Positions 1 through 9,716 of a stretch of 32,962 nucleotides of DNA are shown here, piece by piece (the first letter of the stretch is position 1; every line of letters begins with the position of its first letter). Below the pieces are notes generated by a model. It was not told the origin of the DNA. It was given only the letters and a program-made list of their open reading frames with translations, and did no database searches. A program made the translations under genes and the position numbers. This stretch comes from Opitutaceae bacterium (GTDB lineage: Bacteria > Verrucomicrobiota > Verrucomicrobiia > Opitutales > Opitutaceae). The stretch covers positions 1 through 32,962 of the forward strand of contig JAUYAK010000122.1 in NCBI GenBank assembly GCA_030693515.1, written 5' to 3'.

Positions 1-101
1 GCGCTCGCGGCCGCGTAGGCGGCGCTTTTCCTTGCCCGCGCCTGAACCTCGCGAACAATCCTTCGCTACTCCGCTCATTCACGTTCCGATTGCCAACGCA
101 C

Positions 102-139
102 CCTTTTGAGACGGTCTCAAAGACCCCGCCCTACTTTGC
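102..139 (-). repeat. Degenerate single REP arm (CAAAGTAG family)
   Basis: Read on the minus strand, positions 138-131 give CAAAGTAG, followed by GGCGGGGTC (130-122) and TTTGAGACC, with a partly palindromic continuation (TTTGAGAC-G-GTCTCAAA). The CAAAGTAGGGC start and the GGTC-TTT-GA apex match the better preserved element at 1531-1558, so this looks like a decayed member of the same family. The remaining sequence from 1 to 228 shows no gene I can support. Confidence 0.5.
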
Positions 140-228
140 GAGCCGCGCCCCCCACCTCGGACTGTCCATCCCCGAAGCCGCACACCCTCCGCCGTCGGCC
201 GTTCGTCTCACCGCGCATACCACCTCCC

Positions 229-1551
229 ATGCGCCACCCCGCCCGCCTGCTCTTGCTGCTCACCTTCGCTGCGCCCCCGGCTTTCGCCGCCGAGTCCCCC
301 GCGCTCCCGCCGCTGCCGCGTGACTGGATCGATGAGAAAACCGGCCACCGCGTCATCCGCCTCTCGCCCGATGAGGGCGGCGGCACGCTCTATTTCCACC
401 AGCACGCGTTCACGCCCGAGGGCGACAAGGTCGTCCTCCGCACCCGCGCCGGCATCGTGTCCATCGATATCACCAAGCTCGGCACCGAGCCCGTGAAACC
501 CGAGCTCGTCCTCGCCAATGCGGCCCCGATCACGACGGCGTGGCGCACGCGCGAGGCTTACTACACCGACCGCACCGCCGGCGCGATCATGGCGGTGCAT
601 CTCGACACCAAGGCCACGCGCGTCGTCGTGAAGCTCCCCTCGCAGGCGCGCGGCGCACAGTTTGCCGTGAATTGCGACGAGACGCTGCTCGTCGGCATCG
701 GCCCCGATCCCGATGGCAAGACGATCCCCCGCACCCCGCCGGCGGGCAGCGGTGGCGGCGGCAGCCTCGAACCGCAATGGGCCGCCGGCACGCCCAAGAT
801 GATCTACACGGTCAATATCAAGACCGGCGAATTCAAGGTGCTCCACCGCGAGAATGACTGGACCAATCACCTCCAGGTCTCGCCCACCGATCCGCAGCAG
901 ATGCTGTTTTGCCACGAGGGCCCGTGGCACTGGGTCGATCGCACGTGGACGATCCGCGCCGATGGCGGCCCCGCGCGCCTGCTCCACGAGCGCACGATGA
1001 ACATGGAGATCGAGGGCCACGAGTTCTTCAGCAAGGACGGCAAGATGGTCTGGTATGATCTCCAGACGCCGAAGAGCGGCGTGTTCTGGCTCGCCGGAGT
1101 GGACCTCGCGACCGGCAAGCGCACCTGGTATCACCACGAGCGCGCCGAATGGTCGGTGCACTATACCGTCTCCTACGACGGCAAGTTTTTCGCCGGCGAC
1201 GGCGGCGGGCCGGGCAGCGTCGCTTCGTCGCGCATGGACGGCACCCGCGTGCCCGGCGGCAACGGCATGTGGATGTATCTGTTTCGCCCGGTGCTGGCCC
1301 GCGGGAAATCCTTCAGCGACAAACGCGAGCTGATCGACGTGGGCTATTTCGAGTCCGAGCGGCTCGTGGACATGTCTAACCACAACTACTCGAAGGACGG
1401 CGGCGTGGAGCCCAACCTGCACTTCACGCGCGACGGCAAATGGCTGATCTTCTCCGGTAACTTCCACTCGCGCCTCCCCAACGGCCGCGGGATCACGCAC
1501 GCCTACGCCGTGGAGATTGCCAAGGCGGCCCAAAGTAGGGCAGGTCTTTGA
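229..1551 (+). CDS. ogl: Oligogalacturonate lyase (PL22-type), secreted
   Basis: Predicted 440-residue oligogalacturonide lyase, which splits short unsaturated galacturonides by beta-elimination late in pectin breakdown. The start at 229 is chosen because it opens a signal peptide (MRHPARLLLLLTFAAPPAFA, cleavage near residue 21); the frame is open further upstream but that part looks non-coding. The body is a beta-propeller-like repeat protein. Family hallmarks seen are HLQVSPTDPQQMLFCHEGPW in the middle and then EGHEFFSKDGKMVWYDL; in characterised Ogl enzymes histidines of such segments bind Mn2+ or take part in catalysis. The last residues (SRAGL) and the stop at 1549-1551 lie inside a REP element, so the C-terminus has probably been replaced by the repeat. 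It neighbours other pectin genes. The periplasmic location is inferred; classical Ogl is cytoplasmic. Confidence 0.85.
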   Translation: MRHPARLLLLLTFAAPPAFAAESPALPPLPRDWIDEKTGHRVIRLSPDEGGGTLYFHQHAFTPEGDKVVLRTRAGIVSIDITKLGTEPVKPELVLANAAPITTAWRTREAYYTDRTAGAIMAVHLDTKATRVVVKLPSQARGAQFAVNCDETLLVGIGPDPDGKTIPRTPPAGSGGGGSLEPQWAAGTPKMIYTVNIKTGEFKVLHRENDWTNHLQVSPTDPQQMLFCHEGPWHWVDRTWTIRADGGPARLLHERTMNMEIEGHEFFSKDGKMVWYDLQTPKSGVFWLAGVDLATGKRTWYHHERAEWSVHYTVSYDGKFFAGDGGGPGSVASSRMDGTRVPGGNGMWMYLFRPVLARGKSFSDKRELIDVGYFESERLVDMSNHNYSKDGGVEPNLHFTRDGKWLIFSGNFHSRLPNGRGITHAYAVEIAKAAQSRAGL

Positions 1552-1610
1552 CCTGCCCTTGGTTCTCGAACACTCATCGCGTGAAAGGGCGGGTCACAGA
1601 CCCGCCCTAC
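1535..1610. repeat. REPIN: inverted pair of GTAG hairpins (family A)
   Basis: Left arm: GTAG at 1535-1538, then GGGCAGGTC (1538-1546), loop TTT, GACCTGCCC (1550-1558), a perfect 9-bp stem. Right arm, inverted: GGGCGGGTC (1587-1595), loop ACA, GACCCGCCC (1599-1607), followed by TAC so that GTAG reads on the minus strand (1610-1607). The 28-nt spacer contains TCGAACACTCA, which returns as TCGAATACTCA in the element at 10956. The left arm overlaps the 3' end of the lyase gene. The architecture matches REP doublets mobilised by RAYT transposases. Confidence 0.85.
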
Positions 1611-1692
1611 TCGCACGCCATCGGCGTCACCTTTTGCAAAATCCTCGATCATCGAAACTAATCCGGCCCTCATATTTCATCTCAACCTCCCC

Positions 1693-2583
1693 ATGAAACC
1701 CCTCCGCTTCGCCATCCTGCTTTCCGTCTTCGCCGCGTCCGCCGCGTCCGCGGCTGACGCGAAACCCGTGGTCCCGCTCTGGCCGCAAGGCGCGCCCGGC
1801 TCCGAGGCTCGCAGGGCCGAGCCGGAGAAGCTCAACGCCACCGGCTCCAACGTGAGCAACATCCACCATCCGTCGCTCACGGTCTACCTGCCCGCGCCGG
1901 ACAAGGCCACCGGCTGCGCCGTGATCGTCGTGCCGGGCGGCGGCCACCGCAACCTCTCGATTAACAACGAGGGCTACGGCGTCGCGCAGTGGCTCGCCGA
2001 CCACGGTATCGCCGCGTTTGTGCTCAAGCACCGCCTCGGCAACGACGAGGCCAATCCCGCGGGCACGCCCCAGCCCTACAAGTGGGACGTGCACGGCGTG
2101 GCCGATGGCCAGCGCGCCGTGCGCCTCGTGCGCAGCCGCGCACAGGAGTGGGGCGTCCGCACGGGCGCCGTCGGTATGGTTGGCTTCTCGGCCGGCGGCG
2201 AAATCGTCGCCCAAGCCGCGATGCGCGCCGAGCCCGGCAAGCCCGACGCCACCGATCCCATCGAGCGCCGAGACTCGCGCCCTGATTTCCAGGGCCTGAT
2301 CTATCCGGGCAAGTCCGGGCTCATCGCGCCCGCGAAGGGCGCGCCGCCGGCCTTCCTCGCGTGCGGCTTCAACGACCGCAAGGACATCGCCGAGGGCCTC
2401 GCCAACGTCTACCTGCTCTTCAAGCAGGCTGGCGTGCCCACGGATTTCCACGTCTACGCGAGCGCCGGCCACGGCTTTGGCATCCGCGAGGCCAACAAGC
2501 CGGCGCCCCCGCCGGTCGGCGGCTGGGTCCGCCAGTTCCGCGAGTTTCTCGCCGACCAAAAGTTCCTCGCGGGAGCGAAATGA
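1693..2583 (+). CDS. Secreted alpha/beta hydrolase, probable carbohydrate esterase
   Basis: A 296-residue alpha/beta-hydrolase with a signal peptide (residues 1-20, ending SAASA). The oxyanion-hole motif is PGGGH (81-85), the nucleophile elbow GFSAGG carries Ser166, Asp228 in CGFND is the likely acid and His260 in AGHGFG the likely base, so the triad is complete. The sequence resembles esterases often labelled acetylxylan esterase or 'xylanase B-like' in polysaccharide-degradation clusters. With a galacturonide lyase upstream and a rhamnogalacturonan lyase nearby, removal of acetyl or other ester groups from pectin or hemicellulose is the likely role. The substrate is inferred. No clear Shine-Dalgarno precedes the ATG at 1693, which is chosen because it begins the signal peptide. 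Confidence 0.75.
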   Translation: MKPLRFAILLSVFAASAASAADAKPVVPLWPQGAPGSEARRAEPEKLNATGSNVSNIHHPSLTVYLPAPDKATGCAVIVVPGGGHRNLSINNEGYGVAQWLADHGIAAFVLKHRLGNDEANPAGTPQPYKWDVHGVADGQRAVRLVRSRAQEWGVRTGAVGMVGFSAGGEIVAQAAMRAEPGKPDATDPIERRDSRPDFQGLIYPGKSGLIAPAKGAPPAFLACGFNDRKDIAEGLANVYLLFKQAGVPTDFHVYASAGHGFGIREANKPAPPPVGGWVRQFREFLADQKFLAGAK

Positions 2584-2590
2584 TTTTCCG

Positions 2591-2614
2591 GTAGCCCGGC
2601 TCGGCGGAGCCGGG
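2591..2614. repeat. Single GTAG hairpin (REP-like)
   Basis: GTAG at 2591-2594 is followed directly by CCCGGCTC (2595-2602), loop GGCG, and GAGCCGGG (2607-2614), a perfect 8-bp stem. It lies 7 bp after the esterase stop and 38 bp before the next start. No T-tract follows, so a REP-type element is more likely than an intrinsic terminator. No inverted partner was seen. Confidence 0.6.
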
Positions 2615-2651
2615 ATTGCCGTCGGCCCGCGCGTGCGTCATTCGCTGCGGC

Positions 2652-3593
2652 ATGATGCGTCGTTTCGTTTCCAGTCTCCTCGCTTTGCTCGCAGCCATCA
2701 GCTGCGTCCGCGCCCAGTTGCCTGCCGACGCGGCGCTCGACGCTCTCGCGCAGCGCGCGGCGGCGGACACGCTGGCTCATTTTCGCACCCGCGGCCTCAA
2801 GCCCGAGCAGCTGGCGATCACCCTCGTCGATCTGCGGGATCCGTCCAGGCCGCGGTGCGGCAGCGTGGGGGGCGACGTGCTCATCTACCCGGCGAGCGTC
2901 ATCAAGCTCTTCTACCTCGCCGCCACGCACCGCTGGATGGAGGACGGCCGCATCGCGGACACCGCCGAGGTGCGCCGCGCGATGCGCGACATGATTGTCG
3001 ATTCATCCAACGACGCCACGCACTACCTCATCGACCTGCTCACCGGCACGACGAGTGGCCCCGAACTGCCCGATGCGGAGATCAAGCTGTGGTTCGAAAA
3101 GCGAAACGCCGTGACAAACTACTTCGCCGCCCTCGGCTACTCCGGCGTGCTCGCGCACAAGAAACCGTGGGGCGACGGTCCCTACGGCCGCGAGTCGCAG
3201 GCGATCCGGCTCTTTGAGCCGAGGCGCAACATGCTCACGACCGACGCCACCGCCCGCCTGTTGACCGAGATCGCGACAGGCCGGTGCGTCTCCGTCGCGC
3301 GCAGCGCCGAGATGATGGCGCTCCTCACCCGCGATCCGCAGGTGCAGGATGCCGATCCGGACCATCAGGCGAAATTCACCGGGCCCGCGCTGCCGCCCGG
3401 TTCGCGCCTGTGGTCCAAGGCCGGCTGGACGAGCCAGACGCGCCACGACGCCGCCTACATCGAGCTGCCGGGCGGCGCGAAGTTCGTGCTCGTCGCCTTC
3501 ACCACCGGCCACGCCAGCGAGCGCGAGATTATCCGGACGGCGGCGCGGAGCGTGGTGGCGGGAGTGGGGCCTGGGAACCCGCTGAAACCCTAG
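2652..3593 (+). CDS. Secreted serine hydrolase, class A beta-lactamase fold
   Basis: A 313-residue protein of the penicillin-recognising serine hydrolase family. The start at 2652 opens a signal peptide (about residues 1-21, ending VRA). The three active-site elements of the fold are present in order: S82-V-I-K85 (SxxK nucleophile), S118-S-N120 (SDN-like), and K256-A-G258 in place of KTG. The clear Glu166-type omega-loop motif of true class A beta-lactamases was not identified, so it may be a peptidase or esterase relative rather than a resistance enzyme. It sits between pectin genes but nothing in its sequence ties it to them. The real substrate is unknown. Confidence 0.7.
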   Translation: MMRRFVSSLLALLAAISCVRAQLPADAALDALAQRAAADTLAHFRTRGLKPEQLAITLVDLRDPSRPRCGSVGGDVLIYPASVIKLFYLAATHRWMEDGRIADTAEVRRAMRDMIVDSSNDATHYLIDLLTGTTSGPELPDAEIKLWFEKRNAVTNYFAALGYSGVLAHKKPWGDGPYGRESQAIRLFEPRRNMLTTDATARLLTEIATGRCVSVARSAEMMALLTRDPQVQDADPDHQAKFTGPALPPGSRLWSKAGWTSQTRHDAAYIELPGGAKFVLVAFTTGHASEREIIRTAARSVVAGVGPGNPLKP

Positions 3594-3684
3594 CCCGAGG
3601 CTGCTGCGGCAAGCCCGTTAATTCGCCGCGGCCCCACTGCGCTCAATCGTTCCCAGCGAGCAAACCTTGGTGGGCATCTAAAAA

Positions 3685-3768
3685 GGCGGGGCCGGATCTC
3701 CGAGCCGGCCTGGGCTCAAGGGTGATGCGCCCCTCAAACTCAGGGCGGCTCGGAGATCCGCCTCCACC
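3685..3768. repeat. Inverted hairpin pair (REPIN-like, GGATCTCCGAGCC core)
   Basis: Left arm at 3690-3710 is GGCCGG, a 9-nt loop region, then CCGGCC. The right arm is inverted at 3744-3768 and reads on the minus strand GGTGGAGGCGGATCTCCGAG followed by CCGCC. The core GGATCTCCGAGCC is shared, while the outer stem differs (CCGG/CCGG versus GCGG/CCGC) with pairing kept. GTGG precedes the right arm. It lies between convergent genes (serine hydrolase and PL11 lyase). The rest of the gap 3594-3838 shows no gene. Confidence 0.7.
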
Positions 3769-3815
3769 TTTCAGACTCTTTCTCAACGCCCTCGGGCCCT
3801 TGCCCGCGGCGAGCT

Positions 3816-3842
3816 GGCGCGGCTCCGCGCCCTGCCGGCTAC
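3816..3842 (-). repeat. Possible GTAG-tagged hairpin at the end of the PL11 gene
   Basis: On the minus strand the last codons of the lyase read CCG TAG, giving GTAG at 3842-3839; after seven bases comes GGCGCGG-AG-CCGCGCC (3831-3816), a 7-bp stem. This resembles the other tagged hairpins of the window, but the tag is separated from the stem and the pattern could be chance in GC-rich DNA. Confidence 0.35.
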
Positions 3843-5788
3843 GGGCGCGCCGGCACGGTGATGTTGGGCCGGGGAAATGTGGTGGTCTCCGCGCCGAGGT
3901 AAAAGCCGGTGTGCGGGGGTTGGTTGTAGGCGCTGTTTTGCCACGCGACGCTGAGCCGGTAAACGGGATCGTGCATGAGCGTGTAGCCGCGGTGCGCCGT
4001 AGGCAGCGGCGTCGTGAAGATGCGCAGCTCGCGGTTGTCGGTCGTGCGTAGGATCACTTCCTCGCGCCAGTCGCCGAGCAGATCGGCGCAGAGGGCGGGG
4101 GTGGACTTGGTGCCGTTGTTCGAGGTGCAGCCTTCGGCGACGAGGAGCGGCTCCTCGGTTTCCTTTTCCCAGTTCCATTTCGTGATGCGGTTGGTGTCGA
4201 GGATCTCGCTGAGGAAATCTCCGTCCCACCAGATCTTGAAATTGCAGGAGCGCGGTTTGCGCTCGGAGATCGGCTCGCCCTTGATGTTCCAGAGGCCGCG
4301 CAGGCCGGCGCCAGAGGCCCAGGATTCGTAGCCCGGATGGCGCGGGTCGAGGTCCGCGGCGAGGCCGCGGCCGACATCAGGCGAGGGCTTGCTCCACAGT
4401 ATTTCGCCCGTGCGCGCGTCGCGGAGATTGGTGCCGTGGGGGTGTTTGATGTTCTCGTGGATCGCGAAGACTTCGAGGCCCGGTCGCGCGGGATCGAGAT
4501 CGGAGACGTGGAGGGCGTCGCCGTGGCCGAGGCCGGTGGAGTAGAGGCCGCGGCCATCGGAGCCGATGGTGCAGGCGCCGTAGATAATGTCGTCGCGGCC
4601 GTCGCCATCGACGTCGGCGATGCTGAGGCCGTGGTTGCCCTGGCCGCGGTAGCGCTCGTTGCCGGGCGTGCCGTCGTCGCTGTCAAAGACCCACCGCTGC
4701 GTGAGCTGGCCGTCGCGCCAGTCCCAGGCTGCGAGCACGGATCGCGTGTAGTAGCCGCGGCAAAAAACCGCGCTCGGGCGCACGCCGTCGAGGTAGGCGA
4801 CGGCGGCGTTCATGCGATCGGAGCGGTTGGCGTAGGCGTCGCCCCAGTCGGCGACCGTGCCGCGCGCGGGCACGTAGTCGGTCGTGGCGAGCGCCGCGCC
4901 CGTGCGGCCGTCGAACACCGTGAGGTATTCCGGCCCGCGCAGGATGCGGCCCTCGACCGAGGCGCCGCGGCCGCCGCCCTTGGCCTCAGTGCTGCCGGTG
5001 CGATCGCGCGAGGGGACGACGGTGCCGGGCGGCTCGCGCCAGTCGGCCGCCGGGTCGCCGAGGATGCGGCCGGTGGCGTCGAGGGTGCCATCGGCGGTTT
5101 TGCACATGAGCTCGGCGCGGCCGTCGCCGTCGAAATCGTAGGCGAGGAACTGGGTGTAGTGCGCCCCGGCGCGGATGTTTTGGCCGAGGTCGATGCGCCA
5201 GAGGCGGGTGCCGTCGAGTTTGTAGGCGTCGAGGAAGACGTGGCCGGTGTAGCCGGCGAAGGCGTTGTCCTTCGCGTTCGTCGGATCCCACTTCAGGATG
5301 ATTTCGTAGTCGCCGTCGCCATCGAGGTCGGCGGCGGAGCAGTCGTTGGCCGTGTAGGTGTAGCTGCGTCCATCCGGCGTGGTGCCGCCGGGCGGCGGGG
5401 TGAGGGGGATGGAAAGATAGTTTCGCGCCGGCGCGGCCGCAGCGATCGTGAAGCGCGCACTCGGCGCCTGCTCGCGGCCGGCGAGGACGGGGCGCACAAA
5501 GTAGGCGTTGGCCAGCGCAGGATCGAAGGTGGTGTCGGTGAAGTTGCTGACGAGCAGCGGCGCGGGCGTGAGCTTTACCGGCGCGGTGTCGCCGGCCACG
5601 CGGTAGAGATTGAACGCGAGATCGTCGCGGTCCGTGCCGAGCACGCGCCACGAGACGAAGATTTTTTGGGCTTCCGTCTTCAAGGCGACGACCCCACGCC
5701 CGAGCGCTTCCATCTGGCGCGGGGCGGGAGCGGCCGAGGCGAGGGCGGGCAGAGCGAACAGGAGAGCGAGCGGGAGAAGACGTTTCAT
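3839..5788 (-). CDS. Rhamnogalacturonan lyase, PL11 family, secreted
   Basis: A 649-residue enzyme that cleaves the rhamnose-galacturonate backbone of pectin RG-I by beta-elimination, like Bacillus YesW/YesX. The start at 5788 opens a signal peptide (MKRLLPLALLFALPALASA). An N-terminal fibronectin-III-like domain (about 22-115) is followed by the eight-bladed propeller region. Characteristic calcium-binding turns are visible: DLDGDGDYE (154-162) with ILKWDPTN after it, then YDFDGDGRAE, and SIADVDGDGRDD further on. Length fits the family. The same frame stays open far upstream of 5788, but that part lies antisense to an SPFH gene and is a shadow. It faces the other pectin genes convergently. 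Family assignment is strong; endo versus exo action cannot be read from sequence. Confidence 0.9.
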   Translation of the reverse strand: MKRLLPLALLFALPALASAAPAPRQMEALGRGVVALKTEAQKIFVSWRVLGTDRDDLAFNLYRVAGDTAPVKLTPAPLLVSNFTDTTFDPALANAYFVRPVLAGREQAPSARFTIAAAAPARNYLSIPLTPPPGGTTPDGRSYTYTANDCSAADLDGDGDYEIILKWDPTNAKDNAFAGYTGHVFLDAYKLDGTRLWRIDLGQNIRAGAHYTQFLAYDFDGDGRAELMCKTADGTLDATGRILGDPAADWREPPGTVVPSRDRTGSTEAKGGGRGASVEGRILRGPEYLTVFDGRTGAALATTDYVPARGTVADWGDAYANRSDRMNAAVAYLDGVRPSAVFCRGYYTRSVLAAWDWRDGQLTQRWVFDSDDGTPGNERYRGQGNHGLSIADVDGDGRDDIIYGACTIGSDGRGLYSTGLGHGDALHVSDLDPARPGLEVFAIHENIKHPHGTNLRDARTGEILWSKPSPDVGRGLAADLDPRHPGYESWASGAGLRGLWNIKGEPISERKPRSCNFKIWWDGDFLSEILDTNRITKWNWEKETEEPLLVAEGCTSNNGTKSTPALCADLLGDWREEVILRTTDNRELRIFTTPLPTAHRGYTLMHDPVYRLSVAWQNSAYNQPPHTGFYLGAETTTFPRPNITVPARP

Positions 5789-5971
5789 CGGGGGATGCAC
5801 GGCCAAACGCAGGGCGGGGTGTTTGGATGCGCGGGACTGACTCGACAGTTTCGGCCACGCTGCTTCCGCCGGCTCCAGTTTCAGCTTCGAGCCGTCAATA
5901 TCTTGGCGGGAATTGAACACCCGGCTTGTGCGCGGGCGATTCGGCCTGTTACCGTCGTCTTTCTTCCCCCT

Positions 5972-6826
5972 ATGACTCCCCAAGCCATCGCCCGTCTGGT
6001 CGGTATCGCGATTCTGATCTTCGCCGCGACCCTCATGGCCGTGTCCGGCACCTACGTCGTCAAGCCTGGCTTCCGCGGCGTCGAGGTCACGTTGGGGCGC
6101 GTCTCGCCGGCGTTCAAACCCGAGGGCTTCGGCTTCAAGGCTCCGCTCATCACCGATATTCGCCAAATCTCCGTCCGCCAGCAGACCGCGGAGGACAAGG
6201 CGGAGTGCTACTCCTCCGACCTCCAGCAGATCGCCGTGGATATCAAGGTGCTGTTTCGCGTGCCCGAGTCGTCGGTGGTGAAACTCTTCCAGGATTTCTA
6301 CGGTGATCCGTTCCAGAGCCTCGTCGCGCCGCGCGTGCAGGAGGCGCTGAAGGAAGTCGCCGCGCTCCAGAGCGCCGAGCAGATCGTGAAGAACCGCGAA
6401 CAGGTGAAAACCCGCTCGCTCGAGATCGCGCGCCGCAAGGTCGGATCCCTCCTCGTGATCGAGGACATCGTGATCCAGAACATCGCGCTCACCAAGGAAC
6501 TCGAGCACGCCATCGAGGCCAAGATGGTGCAGGAGCAGGAAGCCTCGAAGTCCAAGTATTTCCAGCAGCGCGTGCAGATCGAGGCCGACACCGCCGTCAT
6601 CCGCGCCAAGGGCGAGGCCGAGTCGATTATGATCCGTGGCGATGCGCTGAGGAAGAACCCTGCCTTCGTCGACCTCCAGATCGTGGACAAGTGGGACGGG
6701 ATCGCGCCCATCGTAATCGGCGGTGGCGACCAGGTGATGCTCACGCTGGCGGACCTCGAACGCCTCAAAACTCAAAAATCCAATGCCAACCCCGCCCCCG
6801 CTGCGCCCAGTCCGGCCCGCCGCTGA
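5972..6826 (+). CDS. SPFH/band-7 (prohibitin-like) membrane protein, first paralogue
   Basis: A 284-residue protein with one N-terminal membrane helix (about residues 8-28, LVGIAILIFAATLMAVSG) followed by an SPFH domain (VVKPGFRGVEVTLGRV onward) and a long charged, probably coiled-coil segment (about 140-235). Proteins of this family form large ring or cage oligomers at membranes and control proteases or membrane microdomains (HflK/HflC, prohibitin, stomatin). The start at 5972 is the ATG immediately before the membrane helix. The next gene, four bases downstream, encodes a clear paralogue, so the two probably form a hetero-oligomer. The tail after the SPFH domain is short and Pro/Ala-rich. 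No FtsH, HflX or NfeD gene is adjacent, so the partner is unknown. Confidence 0.85.
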   Translation: MTPQAIARLVGIAILIFAATLMAVSGTYVVKPGFRGVEVTLGRVSPAFKPEGFGFKAPLITDIRQISVRQQTAEDKAECYSSDLQQIAVDIKVLFRVPESSVVKLFQDFYGDPFQSLVAPRVQEALKEVAALQSAEQIVKNREQVKTRSLEIARRKVGSLLVIEDIVIQNIALTKELEHAIEAKMVQEQEASKSKYFQQRVQIEADTAVIRAKGEAESIMIRGDALRKNPAFVDLQIVDKWDGIAPIVIGGGDQVMLTLADLERLKTQKSNANPAPAAPSPARR

Positions 6827-6830
6827 CGCC

Positions 6831-7640
6831 ATGAATCCCAACCCGATGCCCAAGTTGGTCGCGATGGCGATCGTGCTGTTTCTGGCGCTGATCGCCGCCT
6901 CGGCTTCGAGCTACATCATCGAGCCCGGCACGCGCGGCCTCAAGGTCACGCTCGGCAAGACCGCCGAGGATTTCCTGCCCGAAGGCTTTGGGCTCAAGAC
7001 GCCGTTTGTGACGAGCATCGTCGCCGTCAACGTCCGCCAGCGCACCCAGACTGTGAAGTCGGACTGTTTCTCCTCCGATCTTCAGCAGGTGAAGATCGAT
7101 CTGCGCGTGCTCTTCCGCGTGCCGGAGGCGTCCGTGGTGCAGATCTACCGCGAGTTTGCCGGCGACCCCTTCGACAGCCTGATCGCGCCGCGCGTGCAGG
7201 AGGCGATCAAGGAGGTGACGGCGCTGCTCACCGCCGAGCTGATCGTGAAGAGCCGGGAGGAAATCAAAAAGAAGACCCTCATCGCTGCGAAGCAGAAGAT
7301 CGGCACACTGCTGGTCGTCGAGGACATCGTGGTGCGGGACATCGTGCTTTCGAACGAACTGGAGAAGGCGATCGAGGGCAAGATGGTCGCGGAGCAGCAG
7401 GCCAACCAGGCGCGCTTCACGCAGGTCCAGACGCAGGTGGAGGCCGAGACGGCGGTCATCAGTGCGAAGGGCGAGGCCGAGGCGATCCGCGTGCGCGGCG
7501 AAGCGCTGCGGCAGAGTCCGGCCTTTCTCCGCTGGAAAATCGTGGAGCGGTGGAATGGGCGCTCGCCCATGGTCGTGCCGAGCGGACCGGACAACGCCGG
7601 CGCGGCGCTGCTTCTGCCCATCGGGCCGGCGGCCCCATGA
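6831..7640 (+). CDS. SPFH/band-7 (prohibitin-like) membrane protein, second paralogue
   Basis: A 269-residue paralogue of the preceding gene: one N-terminal helix (about 8-27), then SPFH domain and coiled-coil region. Many segments align one to one with the neighbour, for example SSDLQQVKIDLRVLFRVPEA against SSDLQQIAVDIKVLFRVPES, and SLIAPRVQEAIKEV against SLVAPRVQEALKEV, with conserved residues AKGEAE in the distal part. The start at 6831 is 4 bp after the upstream stop, and its stop overlaps the ATG of the following small gene, so the three are one transcript and translationally coupled. The arrangement recalls hflK-hflC, but sequence similarity within the pair is higher than I would expect for HflK versus HflC, so a local duplication is likely. 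Confidence 0.85.
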   Translation: MNPNPMPKLVAMAIVLFLALIAASASSYIIEPGTRGLKVTLGKTAEDFLPEGFGLKTPFVTSIVAVNVRQRTQTVKSDCFSSDLQQVKIDLRVLFRVPEASVVQIYREFAGDPFDSLIAPRVQEAIKEVTALLTAELIVKSREEIKKKTLIAAKQKIGTLLVVEDIVVRDIVLSNELEKAIEGKMVAEQQANQARFTQVQTQVEAETAVISAKGEAEAIRVRGEALRQSPAFLRWKIVERWNGRSPMVVPSGPDNAGAALLLPIGPAAP

Positions 7641-7834
7641 GTCCGCGCCGCCGTGCGTTCTGGCAGTTTGGCGCGCTCGTCGCCGTGGCGATCGCGCTGA
7701 TGCTGCTTTTCCCGCGCGCGCTGGCGTTCGTCGAGCTAGCGGCGCGCGAGCTGCGCTATTTCTGGTGGCTCATCTTGCTGCTGGCGCTCGCGGTCTGGCT
7801 CATCTGGGGCATCGGCCGCCGGCCGAAACCGTAG
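7637..7834 (+). CDS. Small two-helix membrane protein coupled to the SPFH genes
   Basis: A 65-residue protein starting at ATG 7637, which overlaps the TGA of the SPFH gene (ATGA). It has two hydrophobic segments (about residues 9-25 and 42-60) separated by a short linker with charged residues (ELAARELR), and a basic N-terminus (SPRRR) and C-terminus (GRRPKP). I recognise no family. Translational coupling to two band-7 proteins suggests it is a membrane partner or anchor of that complex. The TAG stop is followed by a GC palindrome (GCGCCGCGGCGC, 7836-7847) and a run of five T, possibly the end of the transcript. Confidence 0.7.
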   Translation: MSPRRRAFWQFGALVAVAIALMLLFPRALAFVELAARELRYFWWLILLLALAVWLIWGIGRRPKP

Positions 7835-7895
7835 CGCGCCGCGGCGCACGAAGTTTTTCCTCTGCTTTTGCGCCTTGCGCGCGCATTGTGAGGTA

Positions 7896-9653
<1,758 letters not shown>

Positions 9654-9667
9654 GCTGGTTCCCGCCC

Positions 9668-9696
9668 TTGACAGTTCCGCGGGGCGGCGGCTATTG
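9668..9696 (+). promoter_or_regulatory. Candidate promoter of the HNH gene
   Basis: TTGACA at 9668-9673 is a perfect -35 box; 17 bases further lies CTATTG (9691-9696), a poor -10. A start near 9703 would give a leader of only about 14 bases. The -35 box and spacing are seen; function is inferred. Confidence 0.35.
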
Positions 9697-9716
9697 CCGT
9701 GGCCCCGTATCCCCCT

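Noticed and set aside
2591-2614. Intrinsic terminator after the esterase gene
   Set aside because: The stem is good but no T-tract follows; the GTAG foot fits a REP element better.
4337-5971. Long plus-strand open frame running into the first SPFH gene
   Set aside because: It is antisense to the PL11 lyase, whose motifs are unmistakable; the translation is Ala/Val/Gly-rich with no family features, as expected for shadow frames in GC-rich DNA.
5789-6853. Minus-strand extension of the PL11 frame by 355 codons
   Set aside because: It is antisense to the SPFH gene, and the lyase signal peptide begins cleanly at 5788.
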